Shown here: positions 1 through 13,700 of the stretch, one piece after another
Layout: each line of letters begins with the position of its first letter
Position numbering within the stretch: the stretch's first letter is position 1
Origin: Hippopus hippopus
Lineage: Eukaryota > Mollusca > Bivalvia > Cardiida > Cardiidae
Assembly: GCA_946811185.2 (NCBI GenBank)
Contig: OX328101.1
Span: forward strand, 26,334,122-26,398,121
Length of the DNA stretch: 64,000 nucleotides
Direction: 5' to 3'
Notes under the pieces: model-generated
What the model was told of the DNA's origin: nothing
Seen by the model: the letters and a program-made list of their open reading frames with translations, nothing else
Databases searched by the model: none
Made by a program: the position numbers and the translations under genes

Positions 1-401
1 TCTATAAAAGCCCATGTAAAACTTGTGACCCCGGGGGTTGGATAAAATTTGAGCCCAGGGCTATAATTTGAAGAAACTTGATAGACGTCTACCAGATAAA
101 GCTACATGCCAAATTTGGTAGCCCTAAGCCTTATGGTTTCAGACGAGAAGATTTTCAAAGATTTCCAATATTTTTCAGTTTTTTGCCATGGCAACCAGAG
201 TTTTTGAAGGAATCAAATTCTTTGAAGAAATTCTGAAGAGGAGCATAGCAGAATTATTTCTGTGAAGTTTCATTAAAATTGGATGGGTATTTTCAGAGAA
301 GAAGATGTTTGAAATAAAAGTTAACGCACGAACGGACGGACCCACGACGGACACAGGGCCATGACATAAGCCCGCTGGCCTTCGGCCGGTGGAGCTAAAA
401 A
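1..401 (-). mobile_element. Pearl/HINE-like family A, head end, cut by window start
   Basis: Reverse complement of the element that starts at 62489. It ends with the head hairpin (CCGCTGGCCTTCGGCCGGTGGAGCTAAAAA, here described by position 373-401) after an ACGG-rich stretch at 327-350. One core unit (acatgccaaatttggtagcc) is included. The rest lies outside the window. Confidence 0.8.
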
Positions 402-655
402 TGAATACAATGTGGACAAGTATGATTGATTGAATCTAAGATAATTCTGCGGTTATATTGAGATAAACATTTTAGAATGGCATGCTTATAATGGATCTAG
501 TCTACCTATTTCATTTGTGCACATTTGGTGACAAAACAGTCTGCATCTTTTACTATTTTGCAAAACAAATATTTACATTTCATTTCTTGGGTTTCATCTT
601 AAAACATAAAAAGGGAACTTACGGTTATCCGCCGATTTTACTAGTGTTGCCCAGA

Positions 656-831
656 TCGTATTTGCCGACCATCATTAAGAATGTCCTTTGTCCTGTTCTC
701 CAGAATTTTCTGAATTTGAAAGTAAAATTACTTCTGTTTGGTTCAGCCAATCAGAAGTTATGTTAGTTCCAAATTTAGAAAATCTTAAAGAGTAAGACTG
801 AGAACATTCTTAAGGATGGTCGGTGAATACT
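656..831. mobile_element. MITE-4 copy
   Basis: Terminal inverted repeats of about 28 bp: left GCCGACCATCATTAAGAATG, right CATTCTTAAGGATGGTCGGT. The interior has the shared phrase agagtaagactgagaa. Related copies are at 9714 and 22084. Confidence 0.7.
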
Positions 832-1227
832 GACCCTGGAAGATGATAAGATACCCTTTGAAGTAACAGCAGCTATATGTCATGTATGTATGGGAGAACT
901 GACGTTTGTCATTGTAAATTGGGAATGTTCCCAACTCTTTACCACCAGATCATCTATACACTCTTGTATCAGGAGAGGTAACCACTGGCCGATTAGGCAT
1001 GGACGTAACAGTTGTCTGCCACCTTTTTTCTTTAAGAATTAAACCCACACATTATCTTCGGGTTTGTTTCCGCAGTATATGCCATTTGTCACTATCTAGT
1101 TTTGAAGACGAAAAAAAATTATAGATTTTGTAACAAATTTTCAAGATTGTTAATATTTCGCTAACTGTTAAAAAAAAATGATGCCTCGCATAAAAAAAAT
1201 ATCTTGTTTAAATTAAGACAATATATG

Positions 1228-1397
1228 CACGGTGGATTTGTGCATCAAATTTATTCTTTTTGTCTTTGAAATGGCAGAAAAAATAAAGGAAAAGGAGAAA
1301 ATGCTCGTTAACAGCATTTTCTCCTCCTTCCCACAACGTTTTGAAACTCCTTCTTGTATAAAGTAGATAAAACGCAGGATTGTGTGGCAAAGGGTTG
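1228..1397 (-). mobile_element. MITE-1 copy, degenerate
   Basis: The central palindrome is at 1288-1340 (aggagaaaatgctcgttaac), and the right end at 1384-1396 resembles tgtgtggtaaagggtt. The left flank is eroded. Confidence 0.6.
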
Positions 1398-1504
1398 CTT
1401 TCTGGCGGTGTGTCATTAATTGCGGTTCTTCATACGAAACTAAAGCCGTCTAGCTTTTTCAGTATGAAAAAAAAAATACGAACGTACGGCTTCGTTAATC
1501 AAGG

Positions 1505-1642
1505 TCGGAAATAGGCCAATCAGATTGTGCGTCCCCTGGCAACGTTGTTTTTCCTTGATGAAAGCTATTCTATCATAATGGGGTCCTAATTTGTTAATCA
1601 TTTTTACACACAAGGACTGAAAAATTGACGGGAGTTGTCAAG
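1505..1642 (+). promoter_or_regulatory. Candidate proximal promoter / 5' UTR of the CCDC81-like gene
   Basis: A CCAAT box lies at 1516-1520. An imperfect RFX X-box (GTCCCC-T-GGCAAC) lies at 1531-1543, with a perfect right half-site and one mismatch in the left. They sit 10 bp apart and 100-125 bp before the ATG. No TATA box is evident. This is inferred from motifs and position only. Confidence 0.4.
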
Positions 1643-1724
1643 ATGACAGACGATATGCAGGGAATATTGGCTGAGGCTAAAAAGAACAAATTTTCTGGTA
1701 TCAAGGATAGTTTGTCAGAAGACG
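1643..1724 (+). CDS. CCDC81: CCDC81-like exon 1 (start codon)
   Basis: Encodes MTDDMQGILAEAKKNKFSGI and the following DSLSED, the start of the first HU-like domain. The open frame extends upstream only to a TTG; ATG 1643 is the first Met and has A at -3, while a second Met lies at codon 5. The exon ends in phase 1 at a strong donor (gtaagt, 1725). Its 5' UTR and transcription start cannot be fixed from the sequence. Confidence 0.88.
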
Positions 1725-4700
1725 GTAAGTTTCCATGTTGCTGCGATGGACCTTTAACTCGCTACATTCATCAGTCTCACAATATTCCGACTGTCATCCG
1801 AGATTTTCTTTCAAGAAAAGTTTCAGATGACACCAATTGAATCCTTGGCACTCTTTTTGTATGACATACATTTCAGGGGTTTACTACTTGCTTGACCTTC
1901 GAATCTGGGTCAGTTCGCCCCAAAACATTGTCGCCCTTGTTCTAGTTCATCTTATTTCCCGTTTGCTCTATGTCAGTTCGTCCTATTTTATGTTCTTTCT
2001 TGGTCAGTTTGTCTCTTTTAACAGTGTCTTTGATAGAGTCCTGATGAAAATTCTTATTTGTTTAAATTTTATCGAAACATTGCTGTTTGAAAACCTGCAT
2101 GTTAGCCCTCCATCATCGACCAATATCTATTTTAGAAGGGAACCTGTTTTTGAACCAGAAATGATATCCAATTTTTCCTGCAAACTATGACGTGAATGAT
2201 GTCAAACTCCTGTTTAAAATACTGATTCAAATGTTGAAAATAGTGTTATTGCTGTTAATTTACAAACTGCAATATAAACAAGAAGGTATGCATGTTTCTA
2301 AAGGAAACCTTGTATTTACTGATAAATTTCCTATTACCTTTTAAGCCCAGTACATTCCCAATTTACATTCTCCTTTTAATTTCTGAAAAGTTCCTAACAT
2401 ATGACATAGTTAATGTTGAACCTGGAAAGTCATGTGACTGTACTGGAGTAAGGTGACAAGATTCTGATCTATAAGTAGATTAGAAAATTTCATTTCTTGT
2501 GACTGAAATTTTTTTTCCAGAACATTGGCTGCTACTGAGAGTAAACTGTTACCAATAGTGATGGAACATTTAATGGATTTTTTAATTATTAGTCCTGACA
2601 AACCTTGATGTTAATGGTGCCAAGTTATGGGCTGATTGTTGCAACCAGTTTGTAATCAAAGTTGTAACCAAGTATGGGGCACTAGACTTCCCATCAATAT
2701 TGGTCAGAGAAAGCAATGAATATTCAGACTACTCCAAATTTATTCGTCTAAATATGGAAATGACTCCACCTATAAAACGATTTACCTGTATACATCATTA
2801 CCTTATAGTTGCAAAATCTTGTGGGTAGTTTCCCCTGCACATTTCTTTTCTTAACCAGACACTTGAAATTCTTAAACTACCACAGTATTGGTCAAAACAC
2901 AAATACTTTTTTCAAAAGTAATTTGACATGGGAAAAAACACAAGAACCCATGACAAAACAAGTGTTAGTTAACATCATCTGATCAGAGTCCCTTCGAAAT
3001 TCTTTTACAGCCTTTTTAATGACTTAAAACAGCTGAAAATATTCACAGCATAAGAAATGAGGCAGGACTTAAAACTTCTGTTTAATTTAATGGATAGACT
3101 TACAGGATATCATCAGATGAAAAAATCTGACAACCAAAATCAGAAGGATGTATGAACTTGAAGTGGTGTAACTTGTCTTGCAGCATGAAGCTACTGAAGC
3201 AAGTGTTAGGACATGGACAGGACATTTAAAACAAAGATCAAGGACTGAAAAGATAAAGTCTGCAATAGATGCACCTTCCGAATATCATTTACAAAGGCAA
3301 GAATAAATGATAAAATAATATTTAAACAAGACTAAAATTTTGTTATCTAGTAAAGACTTAATAGGGCTTCACAGAAATAAATAATCTCTCTTGTCTTATT
3401 TTTAGTTGATATGATATTGTTTCAGATATTGCTGAGGTATGGGAGAATGTTTCCAGTTTCATTGAGAAGCAAATGGCCCAGCAAAAGGTATGTATTTTCT
3501 TATTCTGTTGACATTGTTCTTCTTTTTCATTTATCAGGTCAGTAAATTGAACTCTTGAACAGATGGCCAAACTTAAGACTTATCCATATTGAAAACATTT
3601 GCAGATTGAAAATCAAATTTGACTCAAATGATGAAATTCATCTTCAAAAGGGTAGAAAACGTTTCAGGAAAAGGGAAACATTTCCTAAACTGTTTTTCTA
3701 TAACTCTGTGTCCAAAGTCATGAAAATAGGGGATAATTCAGTAAATCTATAACAACAACATATACTCTCAGTGCTCAAAATTAAACTATATGATCACATG
3801 ATCTAGTTGATTTACAGTGTGCCACAGTTGCTTTAATACTGTTGTGATTTCTGACAGTTCTGCAACATTCTTGAACTAAATGAGTAATTGTTCAACCAGT
3901 CAGAACTTGCGCTTCAGTTAAATTTTCTACCGTATTAACTCTAGCTACGATGTCAAATTCATAATTTTTGTTCCCACAATTATGCATGAAGATGCTCTTT
4001 GTATACGCGATTAGTAACAGATTGATTTATTGGTAGAATATTTGCAGAGAATAATTGCAGAAGTACTGAAATACTTTATTAATTTCATAATCATGTGAAC
4101 TAGATTTTGTCAGCCCAATGTCTCGATGTACATAGACTAAGTGTGATATTATCAAAGTATTGTGGGTGATTGCTGATAATGGGTCAGTTTTTAACCCTTA
4201 GAATTCCTAATAAAGCCAACTAAAATGTTCAGCCTAGGAATAAGACCTAAAAATTGCAATTTAATTTTTTCTGAAGTGTTTTAGTAAAGCTAGCAGTGTA
4301 AATCAAAGATCAGATCTTGGTCTGTTCTGGCATCATAGGTAACTATAGTTGTGAAATGCACTTTATGGGTTAATTGAATTTATTTGTATTTCAGGGTGTA
4401 CAGATTCAATCTCTCGGAACGTTTACATTTACCCAGAAAAAGTTAGATATTGGCAACAACAAATTCATTCTGATTCAGCGACCAGTGTTCAATATTTCTG
4501 AGAAACTTGCTCAAAGCCAAGGCCTTCAGTATGTTAAACATCATGTACCAGGTAGGAATGCCTGTATTTGAATACTTCTAAAGCATTTTCTAAAATAACA
4601 GATTTTTGACTCTTTAAATTGCAAGATTCTTTGGACAATAAATATGAAAATGAACAGACATTTCCAGACAGGGTAGAAAACATAGTGAGAAAGGAGAAAA

Positions 4701-7700
4701 TGCTTGTTGACCTGTTAAAAAACATTGTGAGAAAGGAAAGGCTACTGGCTGATAACCAGCATTTTCTCCTTTTTCCACAATGTTTTTAAAACGCTTGTGA
4801 AGATTTAATCCCTTCCCTCATGCACACATATTTAATGCAGAAGAAAATGTTATCAAATTATTGTAAAGGCTTTTGTTAGGTCTAGCAGGAAATAGTTAAA
4901 ATTGCAAAACATGACCTGTGTTTTTATGGTCAGAAATGCATTTTTTTCAACAATTTGAAAAGCATTACCCGTATGCGTCACTTGGTATAGGCAATTATTG
5001 CTTCTTTCCAGGCATTTTTTCCAAGGCTGTGAACTACAGGGACATAAAAGTATTGTTTATACAGTTATTGGTTCTAGCATCAAGAAAGAAGTGGTGATAT
5101 TGTTGAAAATGTTTCAACTATGTTTTCAAAAACCTTCATCCTCACTGTTGTTGAAACTTGGGTTTCTTTGGTGGAGAATAGAATCAAGTTTTATGAATGC
5201 CAATTTGCTCTAGTTTAGTTGCCACATTAAAAGAATAAAATATATGGTCATTTCACTCTGTATTTCCTCAGGTACAATTCCCTTAGTTCAACTGAATTTT
5301 GCTGCGTTGTCCTTTGAGAGTCCTTTCGACCGTGACACAGTAGAAACATGCATACGAGAAATTCTGAATGCAGTGCAGCGTGCGATTGGTGCCAAAAGAA
5401 ATGTAGAACTGACTTTCAGTGGAATAGGAAAGCTATCCATTCGTGATTTAAAAGTGAAAATGAAGTTTTTCAAAGAGTTTATTAATCAAATGGATGGTTC
5501 TGGAAAATTATTGGATTCTCTTCAAAACGTAAGTCGATATGAAAATTCATCTTTCAGCAAGTAACACTTTCCACAATCCTGTCAAGTGCTACTTATTCTG
5601 ATATAGTGGGAAAAAGGGGCACTGGTTGTTAAAACCAATTACTTTTGTATCATATTGAGTCAGTATTTCTGTTGAAAGCAGTACTTTCTTTCTTTTATGC
5701 AGGGTTTGAAATTCCCATCTATTTGTTCACAAGTTAAGAGTTGGAAATTGTGAGCAAAGTTTTTTTTTTTTTAAGATTTTTATTAAGCTAGACAAGTATA
5801 GTACATTTTTAACGTGTTACAGACACAAAAGTACAGAAAAAAAAATGTATTTAACCTCTTACTATACTATCTTGCTACGTAACACACCAAAGCTAATCCC
5901 TCGAAAATGTTTGTTGAAGGAAGAGATAATGCCGGAAACCAGCCTTATCTCCTTCTCCAACAATACCTACCAACTTTATATAAAACAACTAAAATTTTTT
6001 TCGTTGCATTTATTTGTCAACTGCAATTTGAAATTCCCATCTATTTGTTCACAAGTTAAGAGTTGGAAATTGTGAGCAAAGTTGTCAAGCACTTGAAAAA
6101 AAAAATGTGAGTGCATATTATCAAGGGTCAAATTAGAAAGTGAAAAAAAAAAAATTTCTTGTGCATACAAATAAGCTAGATTGGATCACATTGGTTCTAA
6201 AAAATGGTCATGTCACACTGAGAAAATCAAGCTATAGCTATCAATGATTTTTGGGGAAATTTAGAAAAAATGTGAACTGGCTTTAAGCTCCAATTAATTG
6301 ATTATAAAGCATCTTAAAAACCAAGAACCATGCAATTGCTGTGGATGAAACAAACATTGATCATTGTGTTGATAGCAGAAAGTGTGGATCCAAGATCAAA
6401 CTGCACATTTTGTATAGTTTGATTGTCATCTTCTCTGACCAAAAAAGCAACTAATGGTGTGAAAGTTTCTTTAACGGTAGAAGTCAAACCTTGATTAACT
6501 CTTTATCTCATGAAAAAATTTTGGACCAGTCCTAATTGATGGCTTTTGCAGACAACAAATAAACCTGGCTCAAATGATAAGATTTATCTTTGAAAGGGTT
6601 GAAAACATTTTGGGAAAAGGAGAAAATGCTGGTTACCAGAATTTTCTCCCTTTTCCATGATGTTTTCAAAAGGTTTCTGCCTCAGGGTTGTCAGATTGTG
6701 AGGTAAATGGTTAAATGGTTAAGAAAGTAGCTCAGGTAGGGGTATCTATTGTAGGTAAATTTAAGCATTTTCTGATTCTTTGGCCTCATTAGACAGGCTG
6801 GTTGTTAAAGAGAGATAGCCAATAAGACTAGCCACTGAGACAAGTTTGACTGTATTACTATTTCAAGGCTGTTTTTCAGATGAAATAGAGGTCAGGGTAA
6901 ATCCAAGATCAGACTGCATGTTCTGTGCATTTTTATTGTGGATAAGTACTGTCTGCAAAATCAACTGTATTTGAACTTTGCTTTCTAAGGGTACATACAT
7001 TCAAATGTTTCCAAATAAGTCATTTTAAACTCTTATTTGACAGAATGATGTTGTAAAGGTAAGCTATAGATGCTCAATATTGTATCAGAATAATGTTTGA
7101 TATAAATTTTGCTTTATTAGCATTAGTGGGTAGGGCTAGGGACATAAGAAGGGTTAACCCTTTACCACACAACCCAGTGTTTTAATGATCCTATGAAGAC
7201 AAGCTTTGGAAAAAAAATGGGTAAAGGAGAAAATGCTGGTTACCAGTATTTTCTGCATTTCCCATAATTCTTCTTCTCATTTAAGGATAAAATGTATCGT
7301 ACATATGCAATATCTGACATATTGTCTTCAAGCTGAATGCTTTCAATATGAAACAGTCTAGAATTTTGTCTTGTCCTAAAGATTTTAAAGGTAATCATAT
7401 GAAAGCTCTTTGCTAAAGTATAAGTTGTTGATTTGACAATTTGTATGAGTATCAGCAACATAGGTTTTAGAGACAAAGCAATGTTTTTCTTTAATAGAAT
7501 TATCCCAGCTAATTTGGAACTTGCTAGTAAGTAACAGACAATTATTTACCTGCATTCACTTTCAGCTAGGGCTGAAACAAGGACAAAATTTGTACCCTGG
7601 TACCTGTATGACTCTTGCCTGAGGGTACACTCAGGTACAAATGATTTGAAGAAATATGTAAAAAAAAACCCAGCCATGTTAAAATAGACCTTATATAGTT

Positions 7701-10700
7701 TTACATAATTGAAGATTGAGAAGCCACACAACACAATCTATTGAAATATAATGTTCAAGAATTGGGTATTTGAAGTCATACATAAGGCCCAGTGCACCCC
7801 ATCATTTATAGCACTAGATTCTTAGATTAGCCTTACAAATGGTAGCAATAAAATGACTGTTGATCAGATGTCCTGTATAGTGGTAGAAACAATTTAGAAT
7901 ATCATTGTATGGCATATCACTGCAAACAAATGAATTGCAGCACACTAGTTTAAAAACGTTGCAAAACAAAACAGAAATTGCTCATAGCAAGTATGCTCTC
8001 ATTTTGTTGCAAATTTTTCATGTGTATCCCTGTATTACTTCATTTTAAGAATAACCATCTCCAGTTTTACAAGGATGTCGTAAAAGTCATTTGCAAATGC
8101 ATTTCAGTAGGCCATGAGTTAATGAAGAATTACGTGTATATTAACACTTTACTTAAACTGTAGAATTAAGCTTTTGAAAAAATTAATAGTAACCACCATA
8201 TTCCCGTTTCACTATAATGTTTGTACACCTTCAAAGGCAGCTCCCCATCATTTGCGCAGCATTTAATTTTTTTTCTGCAAATTCTTTCAATATGGACAGA
8301 CATGATATTTTATTGTTTGCTTAAGAGTTGATTCATGAATAAGCTCATGATTTAATGATTGGCAAAATACAATAATTTATATGGTGAATAATTGTGGACA
8401 ACACAGATCAAGATATGGCTGTAAAGAACATGTAGTCTAGTTTTAGATCTTCATTTTATGTAATTGTAAGAAACATTCTGGCAAAGTCAACTTTGAAATT
8501 AATTGTAATTAATCTTTTTTATTGAGCCAAAATGTCCGTTCCATATATTTAGCAGTCTGTCCTATGAAGGGTATGAAGCTTTAAAGCAGTAGAATAGAAA
8601 ATTAATAATCAAAAAGAAAACACAAGTAACTATGAATCTGTGGCAAGATAGGGCAACACCAGGTACCAAAGACAAAAGCAGGGGCTTAAAAAATTGCGGA
8701 TGGCATAGATCAATGTGAGACTGTACAGAACATGCCACTTGTGTATACTGGCCACTTGTTTAGTCAAGCCTCTATGATAAAATCTTTCTAAGTTTCGGTG
8801 TATTGTTTTTTCAGTTGTCATAAATTTTCAAGTTAATCTTTCAAGCGCCTTTCACTACTTCAGTTGCCTTTGTGGCCAGTGTAGATCAAGATCAGACTGC
8901 ACAAAATGTGCAGCCTGATCTCTGATGTATATTGTCCACTTTGCTGAAACACTGTTGACAAAAGGAATAATTAAATTGCAATTTTTTGGGGTCGTATTTC
9001 TAGGATTAAAATTTCTGTTTGGTTTATTCAGCACTTTAACACTTTACCACACAATGCCAACTTCAAACGACCCTGGGAATGAAGCCTTTTGAAAACATTG
9101 TGGGAAAAGGAGAAAATGCTGGTAACCAGCATTTTATCCTTTTCCCACGATGTTTTCTGCCCTATCAAGGGAAAATTGCACCATTTGAGCCACAATGAAA
9201 CTATCATCTGCAAATGCTTTCAATTTGGACAAGGCTAGAATTTTATTGTCTGATAAAGGGTTAAGGCTTAATACATTTGCTGAAAGAGTCTATGATTGTG
9301 TATTTCAGAGACCAGGTACTGTGGATTCTGTAATGTCAGACAGAAGTGTTGTCAGACCTCAGAGTTCCAACACAGTCATTTTGCCAAAGTAAGTATTATA
9401 CCGTGAAACCATAAATTTTAGCTCATGGCATGAAGCACAACATGTTGCTTTCATCTTTTGTTGCCATATTACGATTCCTCACATATATCCTCTTACAGTA
9501 AAGAGTTAACCCTCATGTTGGGAAGATGATCACATTTTTCATAAGGTATACGCACACTGTGCCACTTGTAAAAAATATTTTCGTCATCTATTTAGTTATA
9601 TTGGATAACTATAAGTCTCAACACTTGAGAACATGTGTCTCAATTACATCTTAAGTCAGGGCAAAAAAAAAAAAGAAATAGCTTTTATGATTTCACAAGA
9701 AACTTGCAGAGCTCATATTCACCAGCCATTCTGAAAAACATTCTTGGACTAAATCTCAAGAATTTTCTTAATTCAAAAGTAACACAATTTCTAGTTTGCT
9801 AAACCATTCGCTTTTCCCAATCAGAAAATGTCTGACCTTCCTAAATCTAGAGTAAGACTGAGAATGCACTTTGGAATGATTGGTGAATACAGTATCAGGT
9901 ACTTCTTTACTTTTGTTCATATAGCAGACTAGTGATGAAAATGTTGCAGACTTAGGCAGTCAGTGTACTAGCTGTTTTCAGAAATAAAAATAAGTACTGC
10001 AATAGGGGTACTCAATTATAGGTTTGTCAGTCCTTTCAGTTTGCTTTGTACTATTTTTGTATATTTGTAATTTGTCACTTTTCTGCTTTAAATCATGTAT
10101 TTGATTCTTATTCATTTTGCTTTAATACTCACTTAGATCCATTATATTTATAGACCTCTACTTTTTTTCATGCTAAAATCTTCCTAAATAATTTAGTTGC
10201 AAGAGAAGGCATTTGAACCACAAAAGCAGCTGGAGACATTGCTTGGTGAAACTTGCTACAATGTTTTCTTAAGAGTCCCTGAGAAAGTGTTCTACATGTT
10301 AATTGTACAAGATTTTTTTTCTAATTTCCCAACATATTCTTTAATGACAGAATAACATTGCATTTACAGTTAGATATTTGTTTCTCTTGTTATTTTTGCA
10401 CTTATTTACTTTTAAAGGAAGCAAGCAACACAATATGGGTAAATGCTTTGTTCTAGGATTTGTATCTTTAGTGTAGATGGCATGCGGATTGTGGATGATT
10501 TCTAATTCATGTATATAAAATGTGACAGCCTACAAGTTTTTTAGACATGCAAGAAGTCAGAAAATAGTCTTGATGGATGATAAACTGAAAAAGAAAAACA
10601 CATAATTATGTACTTTCATTTCTCCTACCATAACCATTCAGTGTTCCACATATATTGGGTGGGTAGGGATGGGGTACTGCTTGTGAAATATTCAAAAGGT

Positions 10701-13700
10701 TTTAATGAAGGACTTATACACCCTAAAAACAAAGTTTAATGGTTTCAGAGGTATCCTGGAAATAAGTTGTCCATTTGAATAAATACACATAGATATACTA
10801 GAGTTGCAAACTCATACAGTTTTGCTGTCAGCATTTTGAAAACTTGGTAGATCTTCAGCTATAAACCATAATAATGTAGATATATAACATAAATATGCTG
10901 GGAGACAGTGTTTGGATTTCTTGTTTTTACTCTTTACCAGATGACAATGTTTTAGACTTGTCCAGTTGAAAAGCATTTGCAGACAACGAATTAAATTGGG
11001 CTCAAATTATGAACTTTGTGTCTGAATAAGTAGAAAACATTAAGGGAAAACATTGAGGTTGTTTTCAAAAGCCTTTTTCCACAGGGTCATTTAAAGCTGT
11101 AATTGTTTGGTAAAGGGTTAAACATCAAGGTATTATTCCTCACACAGATTTTATTCTTTTTTTACAAAGACAAAGTATGTCACCCATCACTATCCTAGCT
11201 AAAAATGACTTTTCATACATTACAGAACAAGCAATCTTTAGACCTATCAAAAACTTTTACTATAACACAGTGCACAATCATTAACAGTTAATCAAAATGT
11301 TGTTTTTCAACAGTATGGAATACATCAGAGGAAAAGGAACAATTTTATGGAGTTAATGATGAGAATAACAGTCAATTGGACTAAAGATTTTTTTTCAAAT
11401 AAAACTTTTTAAGCTAGCTTTTCTTTGTGATCCTTCATGTTCTGCTTTTACAAGGGCTTGCCATCATATATGACATTTGCACATAGCATGCTTCCCAACT
11501 TTTTTGAATACCAAGGAGGGTTATAGTTTCAAAGTAGGAGATTTTGGATCTCAAGAGGGAGAGTTTTTTTGACATACCAGACACTCTCTGTTAAGATCAT
11601 TTTTTAACCATTTTAGGTCATATATCTTTATAAATAAACCAAATGCAGGTTAATGATTTATTTCTTGTATTTTTTGTAAAATATTATTGTTTATGAAATG
11701 TAGATGAATATTTTAGAACAAAAACAGCATCAATAATTACAGTCATAAATATATAGGAAGCACTATGGTAAAAAAAGAATCGTAATACTGACTATCAAAT
11801 GCTACTTTATACTTGATATTTTTACTGTACTGTAAGTATACATGTATCATATAATCTTGACTAATTTTACACATAATGTATTGAGTTCTAAAAAGATACT
11901 AGAGGGTATCACATTGTATTCTATCATTCTTCATTATCTTTAGAACCCCATGATTGCTCCATAAAAAACTGATGTATCAAATAAACTCCCTACAATCCAG
12001 CTTGAATTGCTGGTAACTAAAACACCAAGCTGTCATATTGCCTTTAACTAGAGATTCTGATTGCCTGAGGTTTTATTGAGTCCTTGGGACTCTGTGTCAC
12101 TTAAAAAAGTTTGGTTCCATTGATTTCCTTCCGAGTCCCATGTTTGCTTGCACAAATCATCTGTAAAATTTTTTAAAAAATTCGTGAAAAAATAAAAGAA
12201 AAAAAAAATACTTTCCATGAGAAAATTCTGGAAGCTATTTTCAACATCTGTAATGTAAGGCAACAGTTGGTTCATTCAATCAGTGCGCTGGGAATCACTA
12301 TATTACTCTATTGCGGGTAACCTATAGAATTTTGTGACACCATTGCTTTAAATAAATAAATTAGTGGAAATCGAACAGTGAGGTCATTGCATTTATGAGA
12401 CCATTGTATTTATTTGGCCTTTGCACAACCTGTTAAAAATGGTAATTGTCAAAAAAGTTTCAGTCAAGCGTTAACCTTACCCTATGCTGAATGTGTAGAT
12501 AATTATATGACATAAGACTGCAAATAAGGTGCAGATTAATCTTGATTTTAATCTGACCAGTACAATGTTGAATACAAAAACTATAGGTCACTTTACCTGT
12601 ATTCCTTATTGAATGTAGATTTCAATCATGAAACAGTCTGAATTCTGTTCTGAACTGCTTAAAAAATTCACTCTAAAGGCACTTGATTGATTAATCAAAT
12701 CAAACTTTGACTTGTCCATATTTAACCAGATTAACACATCTGCCATTTGAAAGGGTATGTTGACAAACTGTTAACTGTTAGGATGTGTGTTTGATTGCTT
12801 ACCAAATAGCAGCATGAATCCTGGTGAGTGACTTGACCTGCATGTTATCTCTGGAAAATTATAAGATAAAACAAACTACCAGTACTATCTACCCACACTG
12901 ATATTAACAAGTTTTTTTAGTTAACAGCACACTTAATGCATATTAAAGTCACCGAACAACCATTTTGCCCTTAACCTGAAACTTAATTTTGTTAGACTTA
13001 CTGCTCTCTGTTGAATCAGACAGTCTTCAAATTATTCAAAATACATGTACTTGTACTCCAGTATTACTTACTATCGCACATGATGTTGAGATGTCTAAAC
13101 TAGCGTTGCAAAAGCTGTAAGCAGCTTTAGTTCTATTTTTCTTTGTCAGAACTGAAGTTTATGGAGTTTTTCCCTTTGAAGTCCTAAGCTTTGCTGATAC
13201 AAGTATTTTTTTGTCCATAGTCCCTTAAAGTCTTAATTGGCACTTTATGCGCATATCCTTGTGTATTTTAGTTCAATCATCCCTCTAAATTTCTTGATGA
13301 GAATTCATAATTGGCCGACAGATATGAAAGAAATATTTTTTTTTCCAAATTTTATTGGGAAAAATAGTCATGACAGCACAATTTAAGTAGTCTATCTGCA
13401 ATACCGTATTGTATGCCATGGTAGCTTGTAAGCAAGTAGCAATAGTAACCAAGGAAGTCAGTAAAGTTATTGCTACGCATCCATGTATAGAACTACAATC
13501 ACACACATGTCAAGATATTTTTTTGACAAATTGGACTTTCAGTGGTCAATTTGTGCAGTAAAATTTAAAAAACTTTGTACTTTTTATTGTTTTTGTAACT
13601 GATTAATTTTGTGTTTAAATTCATTTCTGTCTGCGTGTAAGCAGAAGAGCAATGAGCTTTGATAGTTTTTTTTTTCCAAGCAGATTTTCATGCATTTATA

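Larger units (their letters stand above)
402..1504. other. Upstream intergenic stretch
   Basis: AT-rich DNA with one MITE-4 copy and one decayed MITE-1. The small open frames at 482-766 and 1208-1416 show no domain and run through repeat sequence. No gene is recognised. Confidence 0.6.
5529..9308 (+). other. Intron 4
   Basis: 3780 bp holding a poly(A)-type insertion, two MITE-1 copies, one MITE-2/MITE-1 tandem and small palindrome fragments of MITE-2 at 6381-6435 and 6895-6950. The stretch 7400-8830 is plain AT-rich DNA in which nothing is recognised. Confidence 0.8.

Noticed and set aside
1837..2190. 117-codon open frame in intron 1
   Set aside because: No domain, hydrophobic low-complexity content, lies between two certain exons, and repeats the phrase gtcagttcg; it reads as chance.
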